Shown here: one piece after another, positions 43,948-56,327 of the stretch
Position numbering within the stretch: the stretch's first letter is position 1
How the letters are laid out: the number at the start of each line of letters is the position of its first letter
Source: Spongilla lacustris
Taxonomy: Eukaryota; Porifera; Demospongiae; Spongillida; Spongillidae
Length of the DNA: 64,000 nt
Direction: 5' to 3'
Assembly: GCA_949361645.1 (NCBI GenBank)
Contig: OX442429.1
Span: forward strand, 5,255,167-5,319,166
Translations under genes and position numbers: made by a program
Notes under the pieces: model-generated
What the model was told of the DNA's origin: nothing
Seen by the model: the letters and a program-made list of their open reading frames with translations, nothing else
The model's database searches: none

Positions 43948-46900
43948 TCAGGGCTGAGGAGTGTAGCTGAAGTCTGTGCCAATCAGAGCGTAGTCCTTCA
44001 GAGAGAACGTACAGTATGGTATACCATATATGGAATGGTGCATACTGACCTGGCCAAAGACTATTTCGGAGTTCACCAGCGCCACACCCCCAATTACAGG
44101 AATAGGTAGCCCTGCTGAAATGTATTCTGTAGAATGTAAACATTTGAATGATTATGCACAGGTAGTAAAGCGAAGTAATTATGACACATTCTTTTAGCCT
44201 TTCACATCCCATGGTAACCTTAACCATAGCTTTACTGAAGAAATGGCTTTAACTGTGACCCTAGGGAATTTGACCATATATGTAGCAAAGAAGTGACCTT
44301 AACTATAACCTAGTTAAGAGGTGACCTTAACTATAACCTAGTGAAGAGGTGACCTTAACTATAACCTACTTAAGAGGTGACCTTAACTATAACCTACTTA
44401 AGAGGTGACCTTAACTATAATCTACTTAAGAGGTGACCTTAACTATAACCTACTTAAGAGGTGACCTTAAACATAACCATAAAGATTAGATGGACAGATA
44501 CTATAAGCCTGACCAGACTAGCTGTCAGCATACATACATCAGATGATGAAGCAGAAAGTATGCAAAAATTACTTGACAGTGCCAAAAGAATTACATGTAT
44601 AACCACAATAGTGTATTTTTTTGAAAGGTTTGTATTCTTTATCTGGTTTAAGCTATAAATTGTGTCGTTTCCCAAGTTTGTTAATTATTAATACTAATTA
44701 GTACCAGTAACTAGGGCCACCAAAACCAGATGCCTATCATCTCATAGGTGTAGCAGAATTATTGTGTATGTGCATCGCTAGTTTAAGACCAGTGTAAATA
44801 ACATTTGGGGGGTGTTGACAGAGTGACATCAAGTCACCAAGGGACACACCTTCAAGCTACCCCCATACATTTACGCTGAAATGTATCTACGCTATCCACA
44901 TCATGAAAGAATGCATGTTTGTCAGAGTGGCAAACATGTAGGTCGAAACAGCTGCCAACAGTTGGTGAAGTCAGGAGACATTACTGCACGGTACATGTAA
45001 GTATTGGAATATCTTGTACCAACCAATTTGTAGTAGTAATAATTTTATTTGATTCCATCTGTCTTGTCACACTCGGTAAGCCCATCACAGCTCTCATTCC
45101 AAAGGTCAGACCTTTAGACCTTACAAGTCAGTGGCTGATACAGGAAGTAAGGTATGGGGGAGGGGCTTACTCCTCCCACCCAGCTAGGGGTGCCATAAGA
45201 TCCCCCATCTGGGTCTGGGGCTGAGCCCAAGACGCTGTCACACTTGTTGCTGTTTAACACTCCCCAAACCCTGCACCATGGCCACCATTATGCTACAGTC
45301 TTTATGAGCTACCTGAAGTAACTGCAATAGATCGTTAATGTCAACCCTAGGATTAGGGGGTTAAAGGTTGGGGGGTTATGGGTTAGGGTAACCGAGTGCT
45401 TCTAGAGAGGGGGTCCAATGGATTATTAGCAAATATCCAGGCCAGTATTTGTTTACACACATTAGTTGATAATGGTGGCCATGATAATGATAGCCAGGCA
45501 AACCCCCCCTCCTCCCTCCCCCCCCCCCCCCCCCCTCCCCTGGCTTGATCGATATTCGTATTGGAGGTAAATCAGATGATATCAGGTTACCTTTTGCCAT
45601 GCTAATATATACCCAACATGCAACAAAGAACAAGATGGCCTAAATGTGTAAAATTAACCTAATTTACGACAAAAACAGGATGAGATGGTTACTGGAACTA
45701 CGGTACTCCAACAGGTGGATCTGGATGTTTTGTATCATGTAGATTATTAATATAGGTCTAATGAACACGTAAATCAAGTCCAATATGGTACAGTGTCCAG
45801 CGCAATCACACTTGTGGGGTCATCATTTTATCACTATAAAAATTGCATGTTACAATGTATCTTCACAAACATACATTTATTTATGTTGCCATGAGTATAA
45901 AGTTTTCAAAACCCACCAGGTTAGAAATCTACATATCTCTAGATAAAGGTGTTGAAAATGTGTCAAAACATATGTATATAGAGAGGTTCTGTATTTGATT
46001 TGTTCGCTGAATCCGTTGATATAGTCACCTGCCATCCCATACATTTAAGTGGGACAAAGTTTGCCTAAACCATCTATGCAAATTGAGTGGTAAAATGCAC
46101 ATGTAGCTACATCCTCATAAAAATGATATCTTAATAACTAATCCCAATAGCCACATGACCTCTCAATGTAATACATACCGAATTTGAAGTGTGGAGGTAT
46201 GTGGAATTCTAATCTGATGTGTTACCATCTGACTTTGTACGCAGAGCAGCAAAAATATGCATAGCACCAAAACTGATTTTTCACAGAGAGAAAATGACAA
46301 AAGCACGAGTGTTGGAAATTTGAAAGCAAAATGTTGCCACTCTGTACAAGGTACCATTTAATAGTGATGAAATTATATCCTCACAAGGGTGATTTTGCTG
46401 AACAATGTCACATATATATGTATCTTGTACAGGCAGATCAAGCCATATTTATGCACAAGCAGTTTACTACAGCACTGAATTAAAAAAAAAAAAAACATAA
46501 TTCCAATTGTTGATAGTCCTGATTGTAAATAGAAATAATTTCATAAACTTAAATTTTTTTTTTGCTGATTAGTTATTACTGACAAATATTCTTCCAATAG
46601 TGCCAAGGCATTCCCCCACAAGCCATCACAAAGTGGATCGATCTGCATTGCTGTCTATGAATACAAATTACTCAAATACCCCCCAATGCAGATCGATCAG
46701 GTTTTGAAGTTGCTAGTGCAGAAACGCCTTCACTCTAACTTATTCAATGTAAAATCAACGTGCCCTTACGTATGTGAGGACAGACTCTGATCATTTCTTC
46801 CCACGTTAGCAGAACTATTGTCTAAACAGTAGATTTCGCAGGCACACACATGAGCTTAGATACATATACTTGTAACCTGTGTTAGTGCCAGTACATGCAC

Positions 46901-49900
46901 CACAAGGCCAACAAGTATAGATACTAACACACGCATTACATTAAGTTACTGACTTATGGGACTAACACATACACTACATTCAGTTACTGACTTATGGGAC
47001 TAACACATACACTACATTCAGTTGCTGACTTATGGGACTAACACATACACTACATTAAGTTACTGACTTATGGTACTAACACATACACTACATTCAGTTG
47101 CTGACTTATGGTACTAACACATACACTACATTCAGTTACTGACTTATGGGACTAACACATACACTACATTCAGTTGCTGACTTATGGGACTAACACATAC
47201 ACTACATTAAGTTACTGACTTATGGTACTAACACATACACTACATTCAGTTGCTGACTTATGGTACTAACACATACACTACATTCAGTTGCTGACTTATG
47301 GTACTAACACATACACTACATTCAGTTACTGACTTATAGGTACTAACACATACACTACATTCAGTTACTGACTTATGGGACTAACACATACACTACATTC
47401 AGTTGCTGACTTATGGGACTAACACATACACTACATTCAGTTACTGACTTATGGTACTAACACATACACTACATTCAGTTGCTGACTTATGGGACTAACA
47501 CATACACTACATTCAGTTGCTGACTTATGGTACTAACACATACACTACATTCAGTTGCTGACTTATGGGACTAACACATACACTACATTCAGTTGCTGAC
47601 TTATGGGACTAACACATACACTACATTCAGTTACTGACTTATGGGACTAACACATACACTACATTCAGTTGCTGACTTATGGTACTAACACATACACTAC
47701 ATTCAGTTGTTGACTTATGGTACTAACACATACACTACATTCAGTTGCTGACTTATGGGACTAACACATACACTACATTCAGTTGCTGACTTATGGGACT
47801 AACACATACACTACATTCAGTTGCTGACTTATGGGACTAACACATACACTACATTCAGTTGCTGACTTATGGGACTAACACATACACTACATTCAGTTAC
47901 TGACTTATGGGACTAACACATACACTACATTAAGTTACTGACTTATGGGACTAACACATACACTACATTCAGTTACTGACTTATGGTACTAACACATACA
48001 CTACATTAAGTTACTGACTTATGGTACTAACACATACACTACATTCAGTTGCTGACTTATGGGACTAACACATACACTACATTCAGTTGCTGACTTATGG
48101 GACTAACACATACACTACATTCAGTTGCTGACTTATGGGACTAACACATACACTACATTCAGTTGCTGACTTATGGGACTAACACATACACTACATTCAG
48201 TTGCTGACTTATGGGACTAACACATACACTACATTCAGTTGCTGACTTATGGGACTAACACATACACTACATTCAGTTGCTGACTTATGGGACTAACACA
48301 TACACTACATTCAGTTGCTGACTTATGGGACTAACACATACACTACATTCAGTTGCTGACTTATGGTACTAACACATACACTACATTCAGTTGCTGACTT
48401 ATGGGACTAACACATTCAGTTGCTGACTTATGGGACTAACACACACTACATTCAGTTGCTGACTTATGGGACTAACACATACACTACATTCAGTTACTGA
48501 CTTATGGGACTAACACATACACTACATTCAGTTGCTGACTTATGGGACTAACACATACACTACATTCACTTACTGACTTATGGGACTAACACATACACTA
48601 CATTCAGTTACTGACTTATGGGACTAACACATACACTACATTCAGTTGCTGACTTATGGGACTAACACATACACTACATTCAGTTACTGACTTATGGGAC
48701 TAACACATACACTACATTCAGTTGCTGACTTATGGGACTAACACATACACTACATTCAGTTACTGACTTATGGGACTAACACATACACTACATTCACTTA
48801 CGGTTCACCACGGGAACAATGAACTGCGTGCACAGGAGGTTGGCATCATTTTGAAGTACTGAGACCTGCGGTCATTTGAAGAGTGAACATGAAGCCCCAC
48901 ACCTCCCCCTCCCTCTGAAGCTACACTCACATCAAAGGTGCCAATGTTGCTGGCGACGAGGCTGATGTCAGCACTGTGTTTAAATACACGTTTAATGCCT
49001 TATGCAGAGATGGTGGCTCGACTGATCCATTTACCTGAGGAATGTTATGTTGGCAGATACCAGTTGTTGGGCCCCTTTGCTGATTACTGCCAGCGCCACA
49101 TCGGTGTTGACAATCTGTGAAAACAAACAAATATACAAGCCATACACATAATTTAATTCAAAATAGGTATCAATTCTGAAGTCCCTTAAGCATTTCTCAG
49201 CTACACGTAGCATACCTGAACTGCTGGCGGGTATTATGTCACAGGGCCTCGCGAGGCAAGACATTTTGAGCTCCTTTTGTCACGTAAGCCATTATCAGCG
49301 CAAAGGTCACCTCTACTGATTAACCCTTACCATGCCCAGTACAAAGGTCAGCTCTACTGATTAACCCTTACCATGCCCAGCACAAAGGTCACCTCTACTG
49401 ATTAACCCTTACCATGCCCAGCACAAAGGTCACCTCTACTGATTAACCCTTACCATGCCCAGCACAAAGGCCATCTGTAGGGACCCATCGGCCATGATCA
49501 CAGACACCACCACCTCCCCTGGTAAGATGAAGTTGGCACTTCCTGGGACGATATCCAGAGTGGGTGGTTTGGTGGCATTAATGTACAGTTCCATCAGCTG
49601 GTTGGGGTACTTGGCATAAAGCTGGAGGGAGGGGGAGGAGGGAGGGGGGACAACAGAAAGGTGTCAAGAGCCACCCAGAGCCTCAAGTGGCTTCTGCTAT
49701 ACCTCAGGGATGACTGATTGGAAGTACGAGGTGTTTAGCTGCACTGCAAGGAATGAAGGGACCTGCAAAGGAGGAAGAGGTGGTGATGATGGTGATGGTG
49801 TGACCTGCCAGACCCTATACCAAATGTAGTGGTGATGTAATCCACCCACTGCTGTGACATTTTTGGGTCTGGGTACGAGACTACCACCATACTAGGTGTG

Positions 49901-52900
49901 ACGGTGACCTTACCATACTAGGTGTGACGGTGACCTTACCATACTAGGTGTGATGGTGACCTTACCATACTAGGTGTGATGGTGACCTTACCATACTAGG
50001 TGTGACGGTGACCTTACCATACTAGGTGTGACGGTGACCTTACCATACTAGGTGTGATGGTGACCTTACCATACTAGGTGTGACGGTGACCTTACCATTT
50101 TGGGTGTGACGGTGACCTGCAGAATGCCAGCCTCCTGGTACACAAAACCAGCAGTGTCAGCAATGTAGTCCGTCAGCCAAATGTACAACATCCTGGAGGT
50201 GTCAGTGGTGGGAGGGACAACAGGAGGGGTGAAGGGAGCCTCAACCGGGCTAGCAATGGAGAAGAATTCACCCTGAGAACATAGATAGAAGCAATGTGAA
50301 TTAGGGATGGGGAGGAGGTGAGGCCCAGTTTATTAAATACACTATTAAAACCGATCTGCAAACAAAATGAACTTCAGTAATGCATTAATTAATATCTCTC
50401 TTTTTGATGCATGATGTAATTGTTGCTACCAATTATGGATAGTTGTGTTTAACAATGAAAGAGAGAGGGTAACTGTAGGCATCAATGCAGGAGGGATAAG
50501 CTGTCACTTCAACATGCAGCACCATTTTGAACCAAAGGGCTCCAATTCCTAATAGCATGAAACTGTGAGGCAGAATACTCCTGTTGGATATACAACCTCT
50601 GTCTCTACACCCTTATTATTGGTTGGGGGTGGGGGTGGGGAGGGGGGGGGGGGGTATAGGTGTTATGAGTGTACAGGTGTTATGAGGGTATAGGTATTAT
50701 GAGTGTACAGGTGTTATGAGGGTATAGGTATTATGAGTGTACAGGTGTTCAACGGTTTGGTGAATCAAGTATTTACTTTACATGAATTATGAGGGTATGA
50801 CATTGCAGAAGTGAACATTCCTAGTCATGTAGACTTCCTGAAGGTGTGACGAGGTGGGCATTTAATGGAAGCTGTATAGAGTTACCCATCAAAAAGTGGT
50901 GCATCAGGTTGCAGGTTTATATACCATGAGTAAAGAGCACTGAAGTATTTGATGATCCACACCTGATTCCAATTGGCCAGAATGATTACAGACACCCACA
51001 AAACCACTTTGCACACGCAAACATATCATCTTTTAGGCAACCAATCTGTTGCTCTGAATACAAAAGTCTTTCTACATGTATTGGCAACAAATTGCTCAAC
51101 CACAAGAGACTAATCCCAGCACCAAAACTATTTGACCACAAAATCCAACAATTGTGACAAACAAAAAAAGGTCTCCAGAAAGTGTCCAACATACCTTGTG
51201 ATCAGTCTGGAGGTAGCCATAGGCGAAGACAGGGGTGTCTATGAGCTGGTAGTTGACCTCTGAGGTCTTGTCAACCTGAATGACCACTGCAAGTTGAAAG
51301 CAAAAGCAAGAAGGTGATTTACAAACAATGAAGGTGAACACAACTGGCACAACGCAACTAAATAGTTGGTGGACATGGTTATTAACAATTGAACACGTGG
51401 GGTTGTGCTTTAATGTGACAATGCACAATGCATGCATACCTGGTAAGGACTCCAGTGCAGCATTGCCTTGAGTGTTGATAGCATTGATAGTTGATGAACA
51501 CAACTAGTGAGGGAAGTGGAGTCCTTAGGGGGGGCAGGGATCATTAGAGGGAGGGACCATTAGGGGGAGGGATCATTAGAGGGAGGGACCATTAGGGGGA
51601 GGGATCATTAGGGGATCCACCCTTCTTACTGCTATGCTCCTCTACCTGGTTGTTGAGGTTGTTCTTAAGAGTATTTGAAATGGCACTTGAAAAGAGGTTA
51701 TATAACCAGCTGGAGCACCGGGGGGGGGGGGAGAGAGAAGAGAGGGAAGAAAAATCAAGTTGATATCAAGTCAAAACTCCAAAGTACAGGTGTGTGATCA
51801 GGAGCCATGGAGATATGGCAAAGGGGAGGGACACAATATGGAATATTACAAGGGGACATATTGTTAATCTAAATGCCAAGGGAGGAGAGAGATCAACTTC
51901 TAAGGTGGAGGGGGGTGGGAGGTGAGGGCAATCAGCTTGTCTTTCGTAATGCAAAGGTAGTTTGATAGTTGGAGTGACATAAGGGGCCTACTTTATTCTG
52001 GTGTATGGAAAAGACAAGCTGATTTGCATAGGAGCTTTCCAGAGTGCTCCAGGGTGTTATGACGAATTAATAGTGTTTAAAGGCTATAGTAGTATGTATG
52101 TTATGTACCCACATCTGTTTCAATGATTTTTTTCTTAATTAGTCTTGATATGACCTTCTGTTGTGCAGTTACAAGTTGATATGTCGTTCCGTCACGTTTT
52201 CTTACATATTGGAGAAACTACAATCTTTTCCAAAAATGCAGGGTGGAATAGCTCCTGAAAGTTTCTGCAACTCCATTAGTTTCGTAAACCTGTGATGTGA
52301 TGTGATGTTGATGTGATGCTGATGTGATGTGATGCTGATGTGATGTGATGCTGATGTGATGCTGATGTGGTGTGATGCTGATGTGGTGTGATGCTGATGT
52401 GATGCTGATGTGGTGTGATGCTGATGTGATGTAATGTGATGTGATGCTGATGTGATGTGATGCTGATGTGATGCTGATGTGATGTGATGTGATGCTGATG
52501 TGATGCTGATGTGATGTGATGTTGATGGTCTTCAAGCTCATCAACTGTAGCCAAGTGGTCACTATTTTCACTTAATTCATTACAATGAAAATTGTTTGCT
52601 TTAAATTTTTAGCGGGAATGAAGACTATATCGAAGCTTTATGGTACGTTATAAAACATGCCCAAGTGTTTTTGTAACTTTCAGCCATGAATAGCCGGGTA
52701 GCTGAGTACCAAAATGGATGACCTGCAATTCGTTATAAAGCGATATGAATTGAACAATTGGCCACAAAGACAACACAAGATGTACAATAGCACAGGTATG
52801 AATCTCATCTCCAGGGGCAGTGGATTGGCGCGCGCTGGTCAAAGCCCTGTACCCAACATTAAAAATTCATCACGCACTGCTTTAACAGTTTTGTAAACCA

Positions 52901-54937
52901 TCAGTAAACTAAGGAATTACGGAACTTTTACCCATATTCATTTGAGTTGCACGCGAAGTCGCCCGTGTATGCCAGGCCTTTAGAGAGCGGTGAGACTCTA
53001 TACTCAATCACTGTTGGCACCTAGAGGTCACTCTGAGACGTTACAGAGACAGTTGACCAGCGTGCTGGCCCAATGACAGATTCTTTGTTTATACTGACAG
53101 TAGCCTAGAACTTGCATGGACTAGCCTTGCATCTAATTCTGTGTAGATAAACATATTGCACATGTTAGCTCTGTATGTAAGGATTTAGATTATGACACGC
53201 GATGTTAAGTTTGGTGTCACGAAACGTTTGGCGTAGCCAATATGCTTTGCTGTTTTTATACATGTACATGTACAGCTTTATGTGCACGCTACGGTGCACT
53301 AATGTCATCATCAAAAGGTGTTCGATTTGTGGAGAATGTTGGCCCAGCACTCATCTTTTTCTTTTAAATACCTTCTTTGAAATAATAATACCACAGTACT
53401 GATTAATCGCACCTGACTGAAATGAGAAAACCAAACAGCTTTTGCAAGTAACTTGTATTGCAACAAAGTGCAAAATTCATCCTAATTGGAGATGGAATAC
53501 TTTTTTCCCATCAAAACTAACAATTTTGTGGTGGTTCACTGGCGATGTGTACGTGTATGCACATGCACTACAAGTGATCTGGACAAAGCTGCAGGCACGA
53601 ATGGTGTGATTAACACTACCAACAGTTTTAAGGTTATAGAATTTAACACAAGGTTAAAGAACAAATGGCCCCCCCCCCCCCCAGAGATTGCCACATCGTA
53701 TGTGGCCACGCCCCCTTACCTTGCCCCTCCGTGGAAGGTGATGCTAAGGCTTCCAATGTTGATGTTGCATGACTGAGCTGAGAGAGTGGCATGTCCCTGT
53801 GAGTCTGATCCAATGATGACGTCAACAGACAGAGAAATGCTCCCAACTGAGAGATCAGCGCTACCACTGTCCGAAGTGTGGGGCCTGGGGATGAGGGAGT
53901 GAAGATTTTGACCTATTGCAGGTTTCATCAGAGACATGCCAAGCCCATGCAAGGAGGTGAGGTGGAGGAGGAGTGGGGAGGAGGATGTGGAGGGGGAGGA
54001 GGGGAGGAGGTGGATGTGGCACTAGGATGAATACTGAATGTATTCAAACCGCCTACAGACCAGTGCATATGACAATAGGCTCCTTAGGCACACTAATGTA
54101 GGTGTATTTGGTTCTCACATTCAGCAGCCAAAATCTGCTAGGTATCTGACAGCAAAAGGATTGTCCACAACAACCAATAATTATCTAGTTTCCATGGTAG
54201 GTAACATAACATTTATTAATTCAAATTTATACCCAAATGTACCAGTTCGACAATGTGCTATTAAGACAATACCCTCACCTCACTCCCTCCATATTAGTCC
54301 CCAAATCTATCTCCCTCCCTCCACCTTCACCACTCAACAGTTGCCCTTACCAACTCTCTTGGCTGTAGTGCCAGTTGCAGTTGCCTTGTGCCCCCAGCCC
54401 AGTGGCCTGTAGGAGGAGCCCGGAGGTGGAGGTGGTCAGGGTGGCAGAGGGGATCTGCAGTCCATTGATCTTTATGCTGCAGTACGAAGAGCAACACGAA
54501 AGGGCGGTGAAATGAAGCCGCAGAAGTGGCGTGGCGTGATGATGCGGTTGCGATAGTAACGTGTTGTGATATGATACACGTACACAGCTGCACATGCGGC
54601 TTGTATGATCGGCGTGCGCCGCATGCGCAATTGTGCACCCTATATACATGCAGTATACCTCGTTACGGTGTAGTCAACAGTTCCGATGGGTGTACCAGCC
54701 TTTCCTGAGATATCCGGGATGGTAAGTGAGGAGAGCTGTTGTTCCAGAATGGGTATGCCAACCTGCACGACTGTTGAGGGAGCGGGGGCGTATTAAGCAC
54801 TTGCAATTTCGTGCATCGCAAAAACTGTTCTTACCGTATCCGAATGCTTTCTCCGTGAGTGCTGTCTGGAAACCGGGATTAATAGCTGCCGTTGCGGCAA
54901 ATATGGCGGCAAACACTGCAAGTAAACTCGTCTGCAT
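43948..54937 (-). CDS. BPI/LBP/CETP-family lipid-binding secreted protein
   Basis: Secreted family that binds lipopolysaccharide or other lipids between two barrel domains. Exons with GT/AG ends and matching phases: 54937-54835, 54770-54659, 54476-54351, 53884-53720, 51709-51646, 51503-51440, 51286-51195, 50272-50096, 49762-49703, 49621-49454, 49114-49035, 48973-48931, 44114-44050 and 43995-43948. Exon 1 has a signal peptide (MQTSLLAVFAAIFAATAA) followed by INPGFQTALTEKAFGYG, the family start. Later landmarks are LTIPDISGKAG, NGLQIPSATLTT, SWLYNLFSSAISNTLKNNL, LWLTDYIADTAGFVYQEAG-type text (LYIWLTDYIADTAGFVYQEA), LDIVPGSANFILPGEV, SLVASNIGTFD, GLPIPVIGGVALVNSE and the last exon DYALIGTDFSYTPQP-stop. 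One exon between SNIGTFD and AGLPIP (phase 0 in, phase 1 out) was not found in 44,115-46,890. No frameshift was seen in the exons found. Ligand is unknown; antibacterial or LPS-sensing role is inferred from the family. Confidence 0.9.
44230..44485. repeat. 28-bp minisatellite in BPI intron
   Basis: About seven units of AAGAGGTGACCTTAACTATA plus ACCTACTT, with diverged edge copies. Confidence 0.8.
44486..46890. other. BPI intron, expected to hold one missing exon
   Basis: Contains a poly-C/CT tract near 45,505-45,540 and AT-rich sequence. The exon encoding the stretch before AGLPIP should lie here, but I could not identify it with confidence. Confidence 0.4.
46895..48812. repeat. 38-bp minisatellite array, about 49 units
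   Basis: The unit is GGGACTAACACATACACTAC followed by ATTCAGTTGCTGACTTAT. Variants are mainly GGG/GGT at the unit start, CAGTTGC/CAGTTAC/AAGTTAC in the middle and a few short units near 48,410-48,450. It lies in a BPI-gene intron. Regular recurrence of the same variants suggests higher-order blocks. There are no unique spacers, so it is not a CRISPR array. Confidence 0.95.
49293..49475. repeat. 41-bp minisatellite built on a BPI exon end and its 5' splice site
   Basis: On the gene strand each unit reads CCTTTGTGCTGGGCATG|GTAAGG followed by GTTAATCAGTAGAGGTGA. The first copy is the real end of exon 49,621-49,454 (MAFVLGM). Three to four further copies lie in the intron, each with an intact GTAAGG donor. 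Confidence 0.85.
49886..50113. repeat. 26-bp minisatellite built on another BPI exon end and splice site
   Basis: On the gene strand the unit is GGTCACCGTCACACCTAGTA followed by TG|GTAA. The exonic copy is the end of exon 50,272-50,096 (LQVTVTPKM). Eight intronic copies follow, alternating CGTCACAC and CATCACAC. Confidence 0.85.
50640..50760. repeat. Short tandem repeat in BPI intron
   Basis: GTGTACAGGTGTTATGAGGG and TATAGGTATTATGA alternate about three times after a G-rich tract (50,625-50,655). Confidence 0.7.
51520..51620. repeat. Purine-rich tandem repeat in BPI intron
   Basis: GGGAGGGATCATTAGAGGGA-like units of about 18 bp, four to five copies. Confidence 0.7.
52290..52530. repeat. TGATG-type minisatellite in BPI intron
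   Basis: Interleaved TGATGTGATGC and TGATGC units (GATGCTGATGTGATG) over about 240 bp. Frames rich in His-Ile-Thr on the minus strand are artefacts of the repeat. Confidence 0.85.
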
Positions 54938-55558
54938 CGTTCCGAAATAGTGCTTATTAACTTACGCCCCTTTATTAACTCTTAGGCGCATGTGCAACTC
55001 CAAGCTGACTCGGCCCCAGACACGTGCATGTCCATGTTTCATTAATTTCCGGGAGTGCCCGTCATCAGTGGGTCTGACCGATGGTGGACGTTCATAGTGG
55101 CCATATGGATGACTTTGTATTGATCCTAAGTTACTTAACTAGCTGCCCGTAACTTGAAATTCATGCTGCCGCCGGTCGACGAACCTACGATTTATTTCGA
55201 TTCAATTATTCCATTTGTTTCGTTTCTTAGGAGGAAGATAAATATACAGAAATTGGACTATACCATCCCAGCCTTTGATCATGTATATCTTAAGTGAATC
55301 GCGGCGAAACTGGACGCAGGTATATGCTGGTCCTATACACTGAATGCCGTATACTGCAGTGCGGAGCATGTATGTAATGAACATAGTACAACCACGCCAC
55401 CTCAGTGGTACAGTTTTATTGCTCTGATAGGAATCAAGTCTATACTATATAGTATCATCGTCTCTCCCCCCTCTCCCCCCCCCCCCCCCTCTCTCTCTCT
55501 TTCTCACACACATTGATACCACATATATAATATACGCACATGAACATGCATGCAACAC
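54938..55558. promoter_or_regulatory. Region upstream of the BPI-like gene
   Basis: No clear TATA motif was found in the stretch next to the minus-strand ATG. A CT/CTCT microsatellite lies at 55,460-55,502. Promoter elements are presumed, not identified. Confidence 0.25.
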
Positions 55559-55693
55559 ATGGCGATAAGCTGGAGAAAACTGAAGAAACAATTTGCACCA
55601 GGCTTTTTTTCAAAAAAGCTGCCGATCAAGCATTTGACTTATCAAAGGAAGGGTAACGATGCAGTAAATCTCATGCGAGAGTGTTTACTATAA
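55559..55693 (+). CDS. Small basic open frame, possible first exon of the SH2 gene
   Basis: Forty-four codons opening MAISWRKLKKQFAPGFFSKK and continuing LPIKHLTYQRKGNDAV. The Lys-rich amphipathic start looks coding. Possible donors (AAGG|GTAACG and others) do not give the phase needed for the SH2 exon at 56,328, so a further exon would be required. May be unrelated or chance. Confidence 0.25.
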   Translation: MAISWRKLKKQFAPGFFSKKLPIKHLTYQRKGNDAVNLMRECLL

Positions 55694-56327
55694 CCAGCAT
55701 TCCTTCGTATACACCCGCATTAGCGAGGGAGTGGCACAGCCGCTAACGGAGCATACTGGAATGTACCCGGCTGAATGGCGTGCAGATCAGTAATACAGTC
55801 CTCACGTTAGTGCAGGCATATACACTGATGTATGAGTAATAACATATCCTATAACGAGAGAGAGACACGCACATGAAGCTATTGATCATATTACAGAGAT
55901 CGGGTTACATGCTCGATCGAAGTATCAAATGATTTCTATAGCTAAAACCGGACTAGTTTACGGATTTGGAAATTAGTCGAGAGTTATCGGGTGCCAATTA
56001 AGAGGCTCTTCCACTGTCGACCCATGGTGCTTCAGTATGGTACTGACATACGCTGTATCTGGAAATGAGCGTCCTAGTTAGAAAAGAAGTGTGGCGAAAG
56101 AACAAAGGCGAACTAGAGAAGCTACAGTGAGGACAATGGACGGGGGGTGTGTGTGTGTGTGCATATTATTATAATCACACAGCGCCGCAGAGTCTTCAGT
56201 ATATGTATTACAAAACTGATGCGCACTTACATGAAAGCGCGGTATTAGTAAAAAGAAAATCTATACTTAGCGACAACTTGTTGACTCAGTGATACTGAGC
56301 TGCCAGTGTTTTCATTCGTCTATATAG

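Noticed and set aside
46895..48812. CRISPR array
   Set aside because: Units are contiguous 38-bp repeats without unique spacers, in an intron of an animal gene.
52218..52571. His-Ile-Thr repeat protein on the minus strand
   Set aside because: It is produced by the TGATG minisatellite within a BPI intron.
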